NCBI GenBank assembly: GCA_004005435.1
Contig: RZWH01000002.1
Location: forward strand, 558,001-622,000
Direction of reading: 5' to 3'
Length of the DNA stretch: 64,000 nucleotides
From: Rhodobacteraceae bacterium CCMM004
GTDB taxonomy: Bacteria; Pseudomonadota; Alphaproteobacteria; Rhodobacterales; Rhodobacteraceae
The position numbers were made by a program, and so were the translations under genes. The notes under the pieces are model-generated. The model searched no databases and was not told the origin of the DNA. It saw only the letters and a list, made by a program, of their open reading frames with translations. Shown here piece by piece: positions 25,871-34,309 of this stretch; the stretch's first letter is position 1; each line of letters begins with the position of its first letter.

Positions 25871-25992
25871 TGTGCCGAGCACAGAGGGCAGCGCCGGCCC
25901 GCCGGGGCAGGTGAAGCGGCGCGGGACAGGGATGCAAGCATCGACGCCGCCGCGGCTGTACCGTCCTCGCCAGAAGCGCCGCCCCGGGGGGG
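25871..25992. repeat. Dispersed intergenic repeat B, copy 2
   Basis: Second copy at a 180-base offset: TGTGCCGAGCACAGAGGGCA, then GCAAGCATCGACGCCGCCGC and CCGTCCTCGCCAGAAGCGCC. On the minus strand the copies read as a similar stop-free peptide (GEDG.AAAASML), but no gene signals are present. The gap 25677-26048 contains only these repeats and the hairpin at 26005. Confidence 0.75.
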
Positions 25993-26004
25993 CGGGACGG
26001 CGCT

Positions 26005-26024
26005 GCCCGGCGGTGCCGCCGGGC
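26005..26024. terminator. Shared GC hairpin GCCCGGCGG/CCGCCGGGC
   Basis: A perfect nine-base stem with a two-base loop, between convergent transcripts. The same hairpin with the flanks CT...GGG recurs at 19644 and 62616, so it looks like a repeated bidirectional terminator module. There is no T run. Confidence 0.5.
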
Positions 26025-26048
26025 GGGGCGTGGGGGCTGGGCGGGCCT

Positions 26049-27398
26049 TCAGAGGGCGACGGAGTGGCGGGCGGCGCCGGTGTCGAGATAGGCGTCGAAG
26101 GCGGCGGCGGCGAGGCGGGCCAGGGGGCGGCCGCGGTCGGTCAGGGCCACCCCGTGGGCGCCCACCTCGACCAGGCCGTCGGCGGCCATGGGGGCGAGCT
26201 GCTCCCGCGCCGCCCGCCACCACCCCGGCGCGGCGCCGAAGCCTCGACCGATGGCGTCGGGGTCGGCGCGCCCGTCGCACATGATGCGCTCGATCACCGC
26301 GCCGCGCAGCGCGTCGTCCAGGCTGATCGCCCGGCCCTTGGCCACCGGCAGCGTGCCCGCCGCCACCGCCCGCGCCCAGGCGCCCGTCTCGGCGAGGTTC
26401 TGCACGAAGCCCTGGGGCGCGCGGCCGATGGAGGTGGCGCCGAGGCCGATCATCGTCGCCGCGGGATCGTCGGTGTAGCCCTGGAAGTTGCGGTGGAGCC
26501 GCCCCGCCCGCGCCGCCCGCGCCAGCCCGTCTCCGGGCAGCGCGAAGTGGTCGAGGCCGATGGCCCGGTAACCCGCCGCGACCACCGCCTCGGCCGCCGC
26601 CGCCGCCTGGTCGGCGCGGGCGCGGGCGTCGGGCAGCGCGTCTTCGGGGATCATCCGCTGGTTTTTGGCCACCCAGGGCACGTGGGCGTAGCCGAAGAGC
26701 GCGATGCGGTCCGGCGCCATTTCGGCCGCCAGGTCGATGGTTCGGAGGAGCTTCTCGGTGGTCTGGTGCGGCAGTCCGTAGATCAGGTCGAAGTTGATCG
26801 CGTCGATGCCGTGGCGGCGGAACGCGCCCACGGCCTCGGCCACCATCTCGGGCGGCTGGATGCGGTTGATCGTGCGCTGCACCTCGGGATCGAACTCCTG
26901 CACGCCGAAGCTGGCGCGGTTGAAGCCCAGGTCGGCCAGGCGCGCGACCATGGCGTCGGTCAGCGTGCGCGGATCGCTCTCGATGGCGCGCTCGGCGTCG
27001 GGCAGGATGTCGAAGGCGGTCTCCAGCGCCGCCGTCACCCGGGCCAGGTCGTCGGGCGCCAGCGCGGTGGGCGTGCCCCCGCCCCAGTGCAGATGCGCGA
27101 CCCGCAGCCGACCGGGCAGCGCGTCGCGCACCAGCGCGATCTCGGAGAGCAGCGTCTCGACATAGTCCTTGAGCGGGCCCTCGCGCTTGACCAGCTTCAT
27201 GTTGCAGCCGCAATACCAGCACATCTGCCGGCAGAAGGGGACGTGGAGATAGAGCGACAGGGGCTCGGCCGGATCGAGCGCGCCGAGCCAGCCGCGATAG
27301 GTCTCGGGGTCGAACCCGGTCTGGAAATGCGGGGCCGTGGGATAGCTGGTATAGCGCGGCGTTGCGATCTGTGCGTAGCGTTCGATGACAGGGTCCAT
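26049..27398 (-). CDS. hemN: Oxygen-independent coproporphyrinogen III oxidase
   Basis: 449-residue radical-SAM enzyme that converts coproporphyrinogen III to protoporphyrinogen IX without oxygen, in heme and bacteriochlorophyll synthesis. The cluster motif HVPFCRQMCWYCGCN (C56, C60, C63, plus C65) is the true HemN form, not HemW. GGGTPT and GFNRASFGVQEFD follow as expected. Its ATG overlaps the bchJ stop (TGATG), so it is the third gene of bchE-bchJ-hemN and should share their oxygen control. Confidence 0.96.
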   Translation of the reverse strand: MDPVIERYAQIATPRYTSYPTAPHFQTGFDPETYRGWLGALDPAEPLSLYLHVPFCRQMCWYCGCNMKLVKREGPLKDYVETLLSEIALVRDALPGRLRVAHLHWGGGTPTALAPDDLARVTAALETAFDILPDAERAIESDPRTLTDAMVARLADLGFNRASFGVQEFDPEVQRTINRIQPPEMVAEAVGAFRRHGIDAINFDLIYGLPHQTTEKLLRTIDLAAEMAPDRIALFGYAHVPWVAKNQRMIPEDALPDARARADQAAAAAEAVVAAGYRAIGLDHFALPGDGLARAARAGRLHRNFQGYTDDPAATMIGLGATSIGRAPQGFVQNLAETGAWARAVAAGTLPVAKGRAISLDDALRGAVIERIMCDGRADPDAIGRGFGAAPGWWRAAREQLAPMAADGLVEVGAHGVALTDRGRPLARLAAAAFDAYLDTGAARHSVAL

Positions 27399-27973
27399 CA
27401 GGGCGCCTCGAAAGTGATGTCGAAGGTGCAGCCCGCCGCGCCCAGAGCGCAGCAGGCGGTGTGGGTGATGCGGACGCGCGGCCCGGCCAGGCGGCCGAAG
27501 AGGCGGGCGAAAACGGCGGTGTGCCACGGGCATCCGGGCATGGCCAGGGGGTTGGGCGCGAGCGTCAGAGAGGGGTGCGGCCAGGACGCCGTGCGGCAGG
27601 TGCCAGATCCGGCGAAGGTCCAGGCGTGCCGGGCGACCGCGCCGAGGAGGAGCCGCGCCGCGGGCCCCGCGGGCAGCACGCCCAGCAGCGCCCGCGCGGG
27701 CGCCGGGATGCGGTGGGCGAGGATGTAGTCGCCGGTGGCCCGGCCCGCCTCGGCCGCGATCTCGGGCCAGTCGTCGGGCCGCGCGGCGGCGACGGCGTCG
27801 AAGAGCGCGCGGACCTGGGCCTGGGGCACCATGCCGCCAGGCACCTCGCGCGCCACCCCCGCGGCGGCGAAGATCCGGTCCGCCGCCCGGTCGCCCAGCC
27901 GCGCCGTCAGCGCGCGGTCCATCTGGATCAGCGCGTTGGGGCCGACCCGGGCCTCGGCGGCGGTGTCGAGCAT
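27398..27973 (-). CDS. bchJ: Bacteriochlorophyll 4-vinyl reductase BchJ
   Basis: 191-residue protein of the BchJ/V4R family. The N-terminal part (NALIQMDRALTARLGDRAADRIFAAAG) and the 4VR domain with conserved Cys (GSGTCRT, MPGCPWH, HTACCALGAAGCTF) identify it. BchJ assists reduction of the 8-vinyl group of chlorophyllide precursors, though its exact catalytic role is debated. It starts three bases after the bchE stop. Its position between bchE and hemN supports the assignment. Confidence 0.9.
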   Translation of the reverse strand: MLDTAAEARVGPNALIQMDRALTARLGDRAADRIFAAAGVAREVPGGMVPQAQVRALFDAVAAARPDDWPEIAAEAGRATGDYILAHRIPAPARALLGVLPAGPAARLLLGAVARHAWTFAGSGTCRTASWPHPSLTLAPNPLAMPGCPWHTAVFARLFGRLAGPRVRITHTACCALGAAGCTFDITFEAP

Positions 27974-27976
27974 CGC

Positions 27977-29641
27977 CTAGCCCGCCGTCGTCCCGGCGGG
28001 CGCCGCGGCGGGGTCGTCCATCTGCCGGTCGCCGCCGCCGCAGGCCTTGACCGCGGCCATCTCGGCGGCCCGCGCCTTGCCCTGGGCGCGGATGGCGGCC
28101 TGGCGTTCCTTGACCTTGCGCGAGCGCTCGGCCGCGGCCTGCCAGTCATCCATCTGCGCCTCGGCGATCTCGCGGCTGTCGTCGAAGTGGAAGTCGAGCT
28201 TGCCCTTGGTCTGCGGGCCCCAATAACCGACCTTGCCCAGGTCGTAGAAGGTCCGCTGAACCCCGGCCTTGAGGAACGCGCGCAGGCACCCCAACAGATA
28301 GCGGCGCCGATAGCCCGTGCCGCGCCAGGGATAGTGGAACAGCGCCTTGCGCATGTAGAAGCGGCGATAGTTGGCCATGACCCGGTCGAGGAGCGTGTCG
28401 CGGTCCATCGCCTCGGGCTTCATGATCGGGGTGACGAAGTTGTACTTCGAAAAATCGAAGACCTCGACCTTGTCCCCCAGCTCCTGGAACAGGGGCGTGA
28501 AGGGCCAGGGCGTATACATCGACCAGTTGGCCAGGTCGGGATCCCATTCGCGGGCGTAACGATAGGTCTCTTCCAGGGTCTCGACGGTCTCGTTCTCCAG
28601 CCCGACGATGAACTGCGCCTCGGTAAAGATGTCGGCCTCGCGCAGGAGGCGGATGGCGCGGGCGTTGTCCTCGACCTTGGTTTCCTTGTTGAAGCGGTCG
28701 AGCTTGAGCTGCGCCGCCGCCTCGGTGCCCAGAGAGACGTGCACGAGACCCGCCTCGCGGTAGAACGGCAGAAGTTCCTCGTCGCGCAGGATGTCGGTGA
28801 CGCGGGTGTTGATGCCCCATTGGATCCGGCGCGGCAGGTCGCGGGCGATCAGCTCTTCGCAGAACTCGATGAACTTCTTGCGGTTGATGGTGGGCTCCTC
28901 GTCGGCGAGGATGAAGAACCCGACGCCGTGGTCGTTCACCAGCCCCTCGATCTCGTCCACCACCTTTTTCGGGTCGCGGACGCGGTAGTCGCGCCAGAAC
29001 TTCCACTGCGAGCAGAACGAGCAAGTGAAGGGGCAGCCCCGCGCCAGGTTCGGGATCGCGACCTTGCGGTTCAGCGGGATATAGATGTAGCGGTCCCACT
29101 CCATCAGCGACCAGTCCGGGTCGATCCCGTCGAGGTCGCGCACGGTCGAGGCGGCGGGCGTGGCGACGATGCCGTCCGCGCCGCGGAAGGCCAGCCCCTT
29201 GATCCCCGGCCGCGCCTCGGGCCAGGTGCCGTCGCGCACGGCGCGCGCCACGGCGACGAAGATCTCCTCGCCCTCGCCGCGGACGATGGTGTCGACGGCG
29301 TCGCATTCGGCCAGCACCTGCTTGAACATGAAGGTCGCGTGGACGCCGCCGAGGATGCGGGGCACGTCGGGCACGACCTCGCGCGCGATCTCCAAGGTCC
29401 TCTCGGCGGCGTAGATCGACGGGGTGATGGCGGTGACGCCCACCAGGTCCGGGGCGGCCGCGGCGATGCGGGCCCTCAGCGCGTCTTCGTCCAGGTGCTC
29501 GGTCATCGCGTCGATGAAGGCGACGTCGAAGCCTGCGCGCTTCAACGGCCCCGCCAGGTAGGCGGCCCAGGCCGGCGGCCAGTTCCCCGCGATCTCGGCC
29601 CCACCCGAGTGATAGTTGGGGTGGATCAGTAGAATGCGCAT
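27977..29641 (-). CDS. bchE: Anaerobic Mg-protoporphyrin IX monomethyl ester cyclase BchE
   Basis: 554-residue B12-binding radical-SAM protein that forms the isocyclic ring of bacteriochlorophyll without oxygen. The N-terminal cobalamin-type domain starts [20 protein letters not shown] and includes GGVHATFM. The cluster motif [14 protein letters not shown] gives C203, C207 and C210. The long C-terminal region with [17 protein letters not shown] fits BchE. It heads the bchE-bchJ-hemN operon; FnrL- and PpsR-type sites lie 54-99 bases upstream. Confidence 0.97.
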   Translation of the reverse strand: MRILLIHPNYHSGGAEIAGNWPPAWAAYLAGPLKRAGFDVAFIDAMTEHLDEDALRARIAAAAPDLVGVTAITPSIYAAERTLEIAREVVPDVPRILGGVHATFMFKQVLAECDAVDTIVRGEGEEIFVAVARAVRDGTWPEARPGIKGLAFRGADGIVATPAASTVRDLDGIDPDWSLMEWDRYIYIPLNRKVAIPNLARGCPFTCSFCSQWKFWRDYRVRDPKKVVDEIEGLVNDHGVGFFILADEEPTINRKKFIEFCEELIARDLPRRIQWGINTRVTDILRDEELLPFYREAGLVHVSLGTEAAAQLKLDRFNKETKVEDNARAIRLLREADIFTEAQFIVGLENETVETLEETYRYAREWDPDLANWSMYTPWPFTPLFQELGDKVEVFDFSKYNFVTPIMKPEAMDRDTLLDRVMANYRRFYMRKALFHYPWRGTGYRRRYLLGCLRAFLKAGVQRTFYDLGKVGYWGPQTKGKLDFHFDDSREIAEAQMDDWQAAAERSRKVKERQAAIRAQGKARAAEMAAVKACGGGDRQMDDPAAAPAGTTAG

Positions 29642-29694
29642 GGCTCCGCCCTCCCGGTTTTCAGGTAGAGTGCGGGGCGCCGGGGCGCGCGTCC

Positions 29695-29708
29695 TTGATG
29701 TCGGTCAA
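29695..29708. promoter_or_regulatory. FNR/FnrL-type box upstream of bchE
   Basis: TTGATGTCGGTCAA matches the FNR consensus TTGAT-N4-ATCAA with one mismatch. It lies 54 bases upstream of the bchE start. In Rhodobacter the oxygen sensor FnrL activates bchE and hemN under low oxygen, so the location fits activation. Function here is inferred from the match. Confidence 0.75.
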
Positions 29709-29722
29709 GTTCGCGCGGAAAG

Positions 29723-29740
29723 TGTCAACCGGGCGTGACA
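29723..29740. promoter_or_regulatory. PpsR/CrtJ-type operator upstream of bchE
   Basis: TGTCAACCGGGCGTGACA is an exact TGT-N12-ACA palindrome with arms extended to TGTCA/TGACA, the recognition site of the aerobic photosynthesis repressor PpsR (CrtJ). It is 15 bases beyond the FnrL box. Only one copy is seen, although these repressors often use two. Confidence 0.75.
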
Positions 29741-30174
29741 GTCGGCGAAGACCCGGCCGCATCGCGCGCAGGGGCGGCGTCGAAGCGGGCGCCGGGGGAC
29801 TCCTTGGGCAGGCGCATCTCCGCGGCCCGGCCGTGCCTCTTCGGCCCCTCCGGCCGGGCGATGCGGGCCGTGGCCTCGGCCCCAGGACGGCCGCCGTCGC
29901 GGGGGCGCGCTGTGGCCGAGGTCACGACCTTGAGGAACGTGTGCATGCCCGGGCCAGCGGTCCCGCGCGCCGCGCCCGAGGTCGGCAGGACACGGTGGGT
30001 CCCCGACGCCTTGTCCCCGGAGGCCAGGGGCGTCGCCTCGCCCGCAAGCCGCGCCCTGGCGCAGGACGGGCGCGCGAGCCGCCGGTCGGAATCGGCGACC
30101 TGCCCCCTCAGGTGCTCGGGCGCGCAGAGGTCGCAGGTGGCGTCCGTCGCCGCGCGGTGGGGGCAGAGGATCAC
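29725..30174 (-). CDS. Possible small protein, uncertain
   Basis: The 29741-30279 region has GC-rich third positions in the frame read from GTG at 30174 to a TGA at 29725 (149 residues). The start reads VILCPHRAATDATCDLCAPEHL, with a CxxH...CxxC arrangement that could bind metal, but the rest is Ala/Pro/Arg-rich and I recognise no family. The complementary plus-strand frame (29735-30313) shares the same third positions and cannot be excluded. The 3' end would overlap the PpsR site. Treat as a candidate only. Confidence 0.25.
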   Translation of the reverse strand: MILCPHRAATDATCDLCAPEHLRGQVADSDRRLARPSCARARLAGEATPLASGDKASGTHRVLPTSGAARGTAGPGMHTFLKVVTSATARPRDGGRPGAEATARIARPEGPKRHGRAAEMRLPKESPGARFDAAPARDAAGSSPTVTPG

Positions 30175-30279
30175 CTCGGCGCAGTTCCGGCCGGCCGCGG
30201 CGGCGCCCCGCCGCGCAGCGCAGGGCGAGACGCGCCCTGCCCGCTTGATCGGCGCTCCGGGGGCTGCGACGATGCCGAT

Positions 30280-30663
30280 ATGGGCGTTTTGCGAACGATG
30301 GCCGCCGCTCTGATCCTGTCGACGCCGTGCGGCGCCAGTTGGGCGGGCGAAGCCGACCTGCGCGGCGTCTTTGCCGGCTGTGCGGGGCGGCTGTCGGCGG
30401 CGGTGGAGCACGCTTGGCTGATCTCGGACCCCGACGCGCCGACGCTGGCGGACGAGCGCGCGGCGCTCCTGGCGCTCTTGGCGGCGGTGACGGCGGACCC
30501 GGATGCGGGAGAGGCCCTGCACCGCCGCGTGGCGGCCAAGGCGGCGCAGGGGTCGCTCCTGCGCACGGCCAGCTTTGCCACGGACCGGCGCCGAGCGGCC
30601 CAGGCGGGCCGCCGCGCCGCGGCGCATCTGCGGTCGTGCCGGGCATTGCTCCTCGGCCAGTGA
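30280..30663 (+). CDS. Small exported protein, unknown
   Basis: 127-residue product: MGVLRTMAAALILSTPCGASWA is a likely signal peptide, followed by an Ala/Arg/Leu-rich helical part with paired Cys (FAGCAGR and LRSCRA). A start at ATG 30298 would also leave a signal peptide. It is on the same strand as urtA, but the sigma-54-type promoter lies between them, so it is probably a separate unit. No family recognised. Confidence 0.6.
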   Translation: MGVLRTMAAALILSTPCGASWAGEADLRGVFAGCAGRLSAAVEHAWLISDPDAPTLADERAALLALLAAVTADPDAGEALHRRVAAKAAQGSLLRTASFATDRRRAAQAGRRAAAHLRSCRALLLGQ

Positions 30664-30835
30664 GCGGACGTCGCGGGACCGCTCCCTGCCCGTCCCGCAG
30701 GCAGGTGCGCCGATTCCGCGCAAGAAACGGGCACTTCGCTGCACCGCGGCGAAAACCCGGGCTTTGACCTCGGCACCGCCGCCGTTTCGCCCTAAGCCTC
30801 TGAGCGGGCCGTCGGGTCCGACCGAAACGTGCGGC

Positions 30836-30850
30836 GGCACGGGCCTTGCA
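30836..30850 (+). promoter_or_regulatory. Sigma-54 (RpoN) type promoter of urtABCDE
   Basis: GGCACGGGCCTTGCA matches the -24/-12 consensus GGCAC-N5-TTGCA exactly, with a following A. It lies 101 bases before the urtA ATG, leaving a leader of roughly 90 bases. Urea uptake genes are commonly activated by NtrC with RpoN under nitrogen limitation. A convincing NtrC dyad was not found; only TGCACC half-sites occur nearby. Confidence 0.65.
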
Positions 30851-30893
30851 AACCATCGCGCCACCGCACTCCGCATCACATGCGTGAGGGGCA

Positions 30894-30916
30894 TATGGGG
30901 CGTCTGCCGCCCCATA
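30894..30916 (+). promoter_or_regulatory. Leader hairpin ahead of urtA
   Basis: A nine-base perfect stem (TATGGGGCG with CGCCCCATA) and a five-base loop, 36 bases before the urtA start. A shorter dyad CGCAT-CAC-ATGCG precedes it at 30872-30884. The hairpin would lie in the 5' leader of the predicted sigma-54 transcript and could affect its stability or translation. Confidence 0.4.
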
Positions 30917-30951
30917 GCAACGTCCCCACGCGACACGCAGAGGGACACGCG

Positions 30952-32226
30952 ATGTCGAAACCACTCCCCATTGCTGCCGCCGTTCTCGCCGCCGGGATCT
31001 TGCCCGCCGCGGCCCAGGACTGCCCGATCAAGGTGGGCGTCCTGCATTCGCTGTCGGGGACCATGGCGATCTCGGAAACCACGCTCAAGGACACCATGGA
31101 GATGCTGATCGAACAGCAGAACGCCGCCGGTGGGGTGCTGGGCTGCGCGCTGGAGGCGGTGGTGGTCGACCCCGCCTCGGACTGGCCGCTCTTTGCCGAG
31201 AAGGCGCGCGAGCTGCTGACCGTTCACGAGGTCGACGTGATCTTCGGCAACTGGACGTCGGTGAGCCGCAAGTCGGTGTTGCCCGTCCTGGAAGAGCTGA
31301 ACGGCCTGCTGTTCTATCCCGTCCAATACGAGGGCGAGGAGAGCTCGCGCAACGTGTTCTACACCGGCGCCGCCCCAAACCAGCAGGCGATCCCCGCGAC
31401 CGACTACTTCCTCGAAGAGCTGGGGGTGGAGAAGTTCGCGCTGCTCGGCACCGACTACGTCTATCCGCGCACGACGAACAACATCCTGGAGAGCTATCTC
31501 CAGCAACAGGGAATCGCGGCCGAGGACATCTTCGTCAACTACACCCCCTTCGGCCACTCCGACTGGTCCAAGATCGTGGCCGACGTCGTCGCCCTGGGCG
31601 CCGACGGCAAGAAGGTGGGCGTGATCTCGACCATCAACGGCGACGCCAATGTCGGGTTCTACAAGGAACTGGCGGCGGCGGGCATCTCGGCCGACGACAT
31701 CCCCGTCGTCGCCTTCTCTGTGGGCGAGGAAGAGTTGTCGGGCCTCGACACCTCGAACCTGGTCGGCCACCTCGCCGCCTGGAACTATTTCCAGTCCGCC
31801 GACACCGACGCCAACGCCGAGTGGGTCGCCGCGTGGAAGGCGCGGATGGGTGAGGACCGGGTGACCAACGACCCGATGGAGGCCCACTATATCGGGTTCA
31901 ACATGTGGGTGAATGCGGCCGAGGCGGCCGGCACCACGGACGTCGATGCGGTGCGCGCGGCGATGTATGGCCAGGAGTTCGCGAACCTCACCGGCGGCAC
32001 GGCCGTGATGCTGCCCAACCACCACCTGGCGAAGCCGGTGCTGATCGGCGAAATCCAGGCCGACGGCCAGTTCGACATCATCAGCCAGACCGAAGAGGTG
32101 CCGGGCGACGCCTGGACCGATTATCTGCCCGAGTCCGCGGTGCTGAAATCGGATTGGAAGGACTTGGGCTGCGGGATGTACAACACCGAGACCGAGACCT
32201 GCGTGCAGCTCACGTCGAACTACTGA
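30952..32226 (+). CDS. urtA: Urea ABC transporter substrate-binding protein UrtA
   Basis: Periplasmic urea-binding protein of 424 residues. MSKPLPIAAAVLAAGILPAAAQ is the signal peptide. The mature protein opens CPIKVGVLHSLSGTMAISET, the UrtA/AmiC-type start, and holds LFYPVQYEGEESSRNVFYTGAAPNQQ, a urea-pocket signature of UrtA. It begins the complete five-gene urt cluster and is preceded by a sigma-54-like promoter. Confidence 0.96.
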   Translation: MSKPLPIAAAVLAAGILPAAAQDCPIKVGVLHSLSGTMAISETTLKDTMEMLIEQQNAAGGVLGCALEAVVVDPASDWPLFAEKARELLTVHEVDVIFGNWTSVSRKSVLPVLEELNGLLFYPVQYEGEESSRNVFYTGAAPNQQAIPATDYFLEELGVEKFALLGTDYVYPRTTNNILESYLQQQGIAAEDIFVNYTPFGHSDWSKIVADVVALGADGKKVGVISTINGDANVGFYKELAAAGISADDIPVVAFSVGEEELSGLDTSNLVGHLAAWNYFQSADTDANAEWVAAWKARMGEDRVTNDPMEAHYIGFNMWVNAAEAAGTTDVDAVRAAMYGQEFANLTGGTAVMLPNHHLAKPVLIGEIQADGQFDIISQTEEVPGDAWTDYLPESAVLKSDWKDLGCGMYNTETETCVQLTSNY

Positions 32227-32293
32227 CGCCGCCGCCCTGCGCGACGGCCGCACCGGGGGGCGGCCCGCCCCCCGGGATCCCGGAGGTTCCGAC

Positions 32294-34264
32294 ATGCTGC
32301 GACTGATTGGACCGCTCTGCGCCCTGGCGCTGGCACTGGCGGCGACGGTGCAGACCGCCGCGGCCCAGGACGCGGACGCGCCGATCCAGCGACTGCTGCA
32401 AGAGCACGGCGCCGCCATCGAAAAAAGCGCGCGCCGCAGCATCGGCCCGGCCATCGACGCTCTGGCCGAGAGCGGCCTGGCCGACGCCCGCGCCGCGCTG
32501 GAGGCGTGGCGGTCCAAGGAGATGTGGCGCGCCGCGGACGGCGGCCTCTTCGTCCGCGCCGAGGAGGTGGACCGCGACACGCTGAGGCTGTTCGACCTCG
32601 CCGGCGGCGCGGCCCTGGGCGAGGCGCCCGACGACGGCTTCGTCCAGATCAAGCCCAACAGCGGCATCCGGGGCATGATCGCCGCGGCGCTGGTGCGGTT
32701 CCAACTGACCGACCCCGAGGCGGCGGTGCGGGCCACCGCGCTCGACGCGATCGAGCGCGACCCCGAGGCCGCCCATCTGACCGCCCTGCGCACCGCCCTG
32801 GCGGTCGAGAGCGACCCCGCCCTGGCGATGCGGGCGGGGCGGTTGGAGCGGCTGCTGACGGTGCGCTTCGCCGCCGATCCGGCCGAACGGATCGCCGCCA
32901 TCGAAGGCTTTGCCGGCGACCTCGGCGTCGATCTGCGGGCCGCGCTGACGCCCCTGACCGCGACCGCGCAAGAGGCCGCCGCCGCGCTGCCCGCAGGCGC
33001 CGACGTCGCCCGGCGGCTGACCCCCGGGGACCGCGACCTGAGCGCCGCCGACGCCTACGGGCTCCTCGTCGCGCGGGGGCTGGCCCCGGCCCCCGTGCCG
33101 GCCGAGGCGCGGCGGACGGCGCTGATCGATCACATCGCCGACGGCGCGGTCGGCGGAGTTCGCCTCGCCGCCCTGAGCGACCAGGGGGCCCGAGACCTGG
33201 CCTACGCCGCGCTGGCCGCGGAGGGGCGCGTGCCCCCCGCGCCGACCGAGGCCGAAATCGCCGCGCGCCTCGCCGCCCACGTGTTCTGGGAGCGGTTCAC
33301 GGGCGCCCCGCCCGAGGTGGCGCGGGCCGCTCTGGCGGTGCTCGACGGCATCGAGGCCAAGCTGGCGGTGAACCGGGCCGCCGACCTCGCGCTCGACGCG
33401 GTGTCGCTGGCGTCGATCTATTTTCTCGCCGCCATCGGCCTGGCGATCACCTTTGGCGTTATGGGGGTCATCAACATGGCCCATGGCGAGTTCATCATGA
33501 TGGGCGCCTATACGGGGTTCGTGGTCCAGCAAGCGGTGCCGGACTATACCCTGTCGCTGGTGCTGGCGATCCCCGCGGCGTTTGCCGTGACGTTCCTGGC
33601 CGGAGTGGCGCTGGAGCGGCTGGTGATCCGCTGGCTCTACCGCCGCCCTCTGGAGACGCTGCTGGCGACCTTCGGCGTGTCCATCGCGCTGCAACAACTG
33701 GCCAAGAACATCTTTGGCACCCAGGCCCGTCCGCTGACCGCGCCCGGGTGGCTGGACGGTGCGCTGGTCGTCAACGACGTGGTCGCGATCAGCTATATCC
33801 GCATCGCCATCTTTGTGCTGGCGGCGGTGTTCCTGGCGCTGTTCCTGGCGGTGATGACCCGCACGCGGCTGGGGCTGGAGGTGCGGGCGGTCACCCAGAA
33901 CCCCCGCATGGCCGCCTCCATGGGGATCGACCCCGACCGCATCAACATGCTGACCTTCGGGCTGGGATCGGGAATCGCGGGCATCGCCGGGGTCGCCATC
34001 GGCCTCTATGCCAAGGTCACGTCCGAGATGGGCGCAGACTATATCGTTCAGTCGTTCATGACCGTGGTGGTGGGCGGGGTCGGCAGCATCTGGGGCACGC
34101 TCCTGGGCGCGTCGCTGGTCGGCGGGCTGCAAAAGGTGATCGAGGTCCTGAACCCGTCGAACACGCTGGCGGCGCAGACCTACATGATCCTCTTCGTCAT
34201 CCTGTTCATCCAGGTGCGTCCCCGGGGGCTGATCGCCCTCAAGGGCCGCGCGGCGGAGGCCTGA
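32294..34264 (+). CDS. urtB: Urea ABC transporter permease UrtB
   Basis: 656-residue channel subunit, longer than a plain LivH permease because of a periplasmic N-terminal extension. A signal-like segment is followed by about 340 residues of helical, HEAT-like repeats (LTDPEAAVRATALDAIERDP). The permease core starts near residue 360: GLAITFGVMGVINMAHGEFIMMGAY is the LivH/UrtB hallmark, and QNPRMAASMGIDPDRINMLTFGLGSGIAGIAGV follows. It pairs with UrtC. Confidence 0.95.
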   Translation: MLRLIGPLCALALALAATVQTAAAQDADAPIQRLLQEHGAAIEKSARRSIGPAIDALAESGLADARAALEAWRSKEMWRAADGGLFVRAEEVDRDTLRLFDLAGGAALGEAPDDGFVQIKPNSGIRGMIAAALVRFQLTDPEAAVRATALDAIERDPEAAHLTALRTALAVESDPALAMRAGRLERLLTVRFAADPAERIAAIEGFAGDLGVDLRAALTPLTATAQEAAAALPAGADVARRLTPGDRDLSAADAYGLLVARGLAPAPVPAEARRTALIDHIADGAVGGVRLAALSDQGARDLAYAALAAEGRVPPAPTEAEIAARLAAHVFWERFTGAPPEVARAALAVLDGIEAKLAVNRAADLALDAVSLASIYFLAAIGLAITFGVMGVINMAHGEFIMMGAYTGFVVQQAVPDYTLSLVLAIPAAFAVTFLAGVALERLVIRWLYRRPLETLLATFGVSIALQQLAKNIFGTQARPLTAPGWLDGALVVNDVVAISYIRIAIFVLAAVFLALFLAVMTRTRLGLEVRAVTQNPRMAASMGIDPDRINMLTFGLGSGIAGIAGVAIGLYAKVTSEMGADYIVQSFMTVVVGGVGSIWGTLLGASLVGGLQKVIEVLNPSNTLAAQTYMILFVILFIQVRPRGLIALKGRAAEA

Positions 34265-34309
34265 GCCCGTGGCGCTCGGCCACTGCCCCGCCGACCGGGA
34301 GGCGCGCCC

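Noticed and set aside
30700-30835. NtrC binding dyad upstream of the urt sigma-54 promoter
   Set aside because: Only isolated TGCACC/GGTGC half-sites at poor spacing are present.
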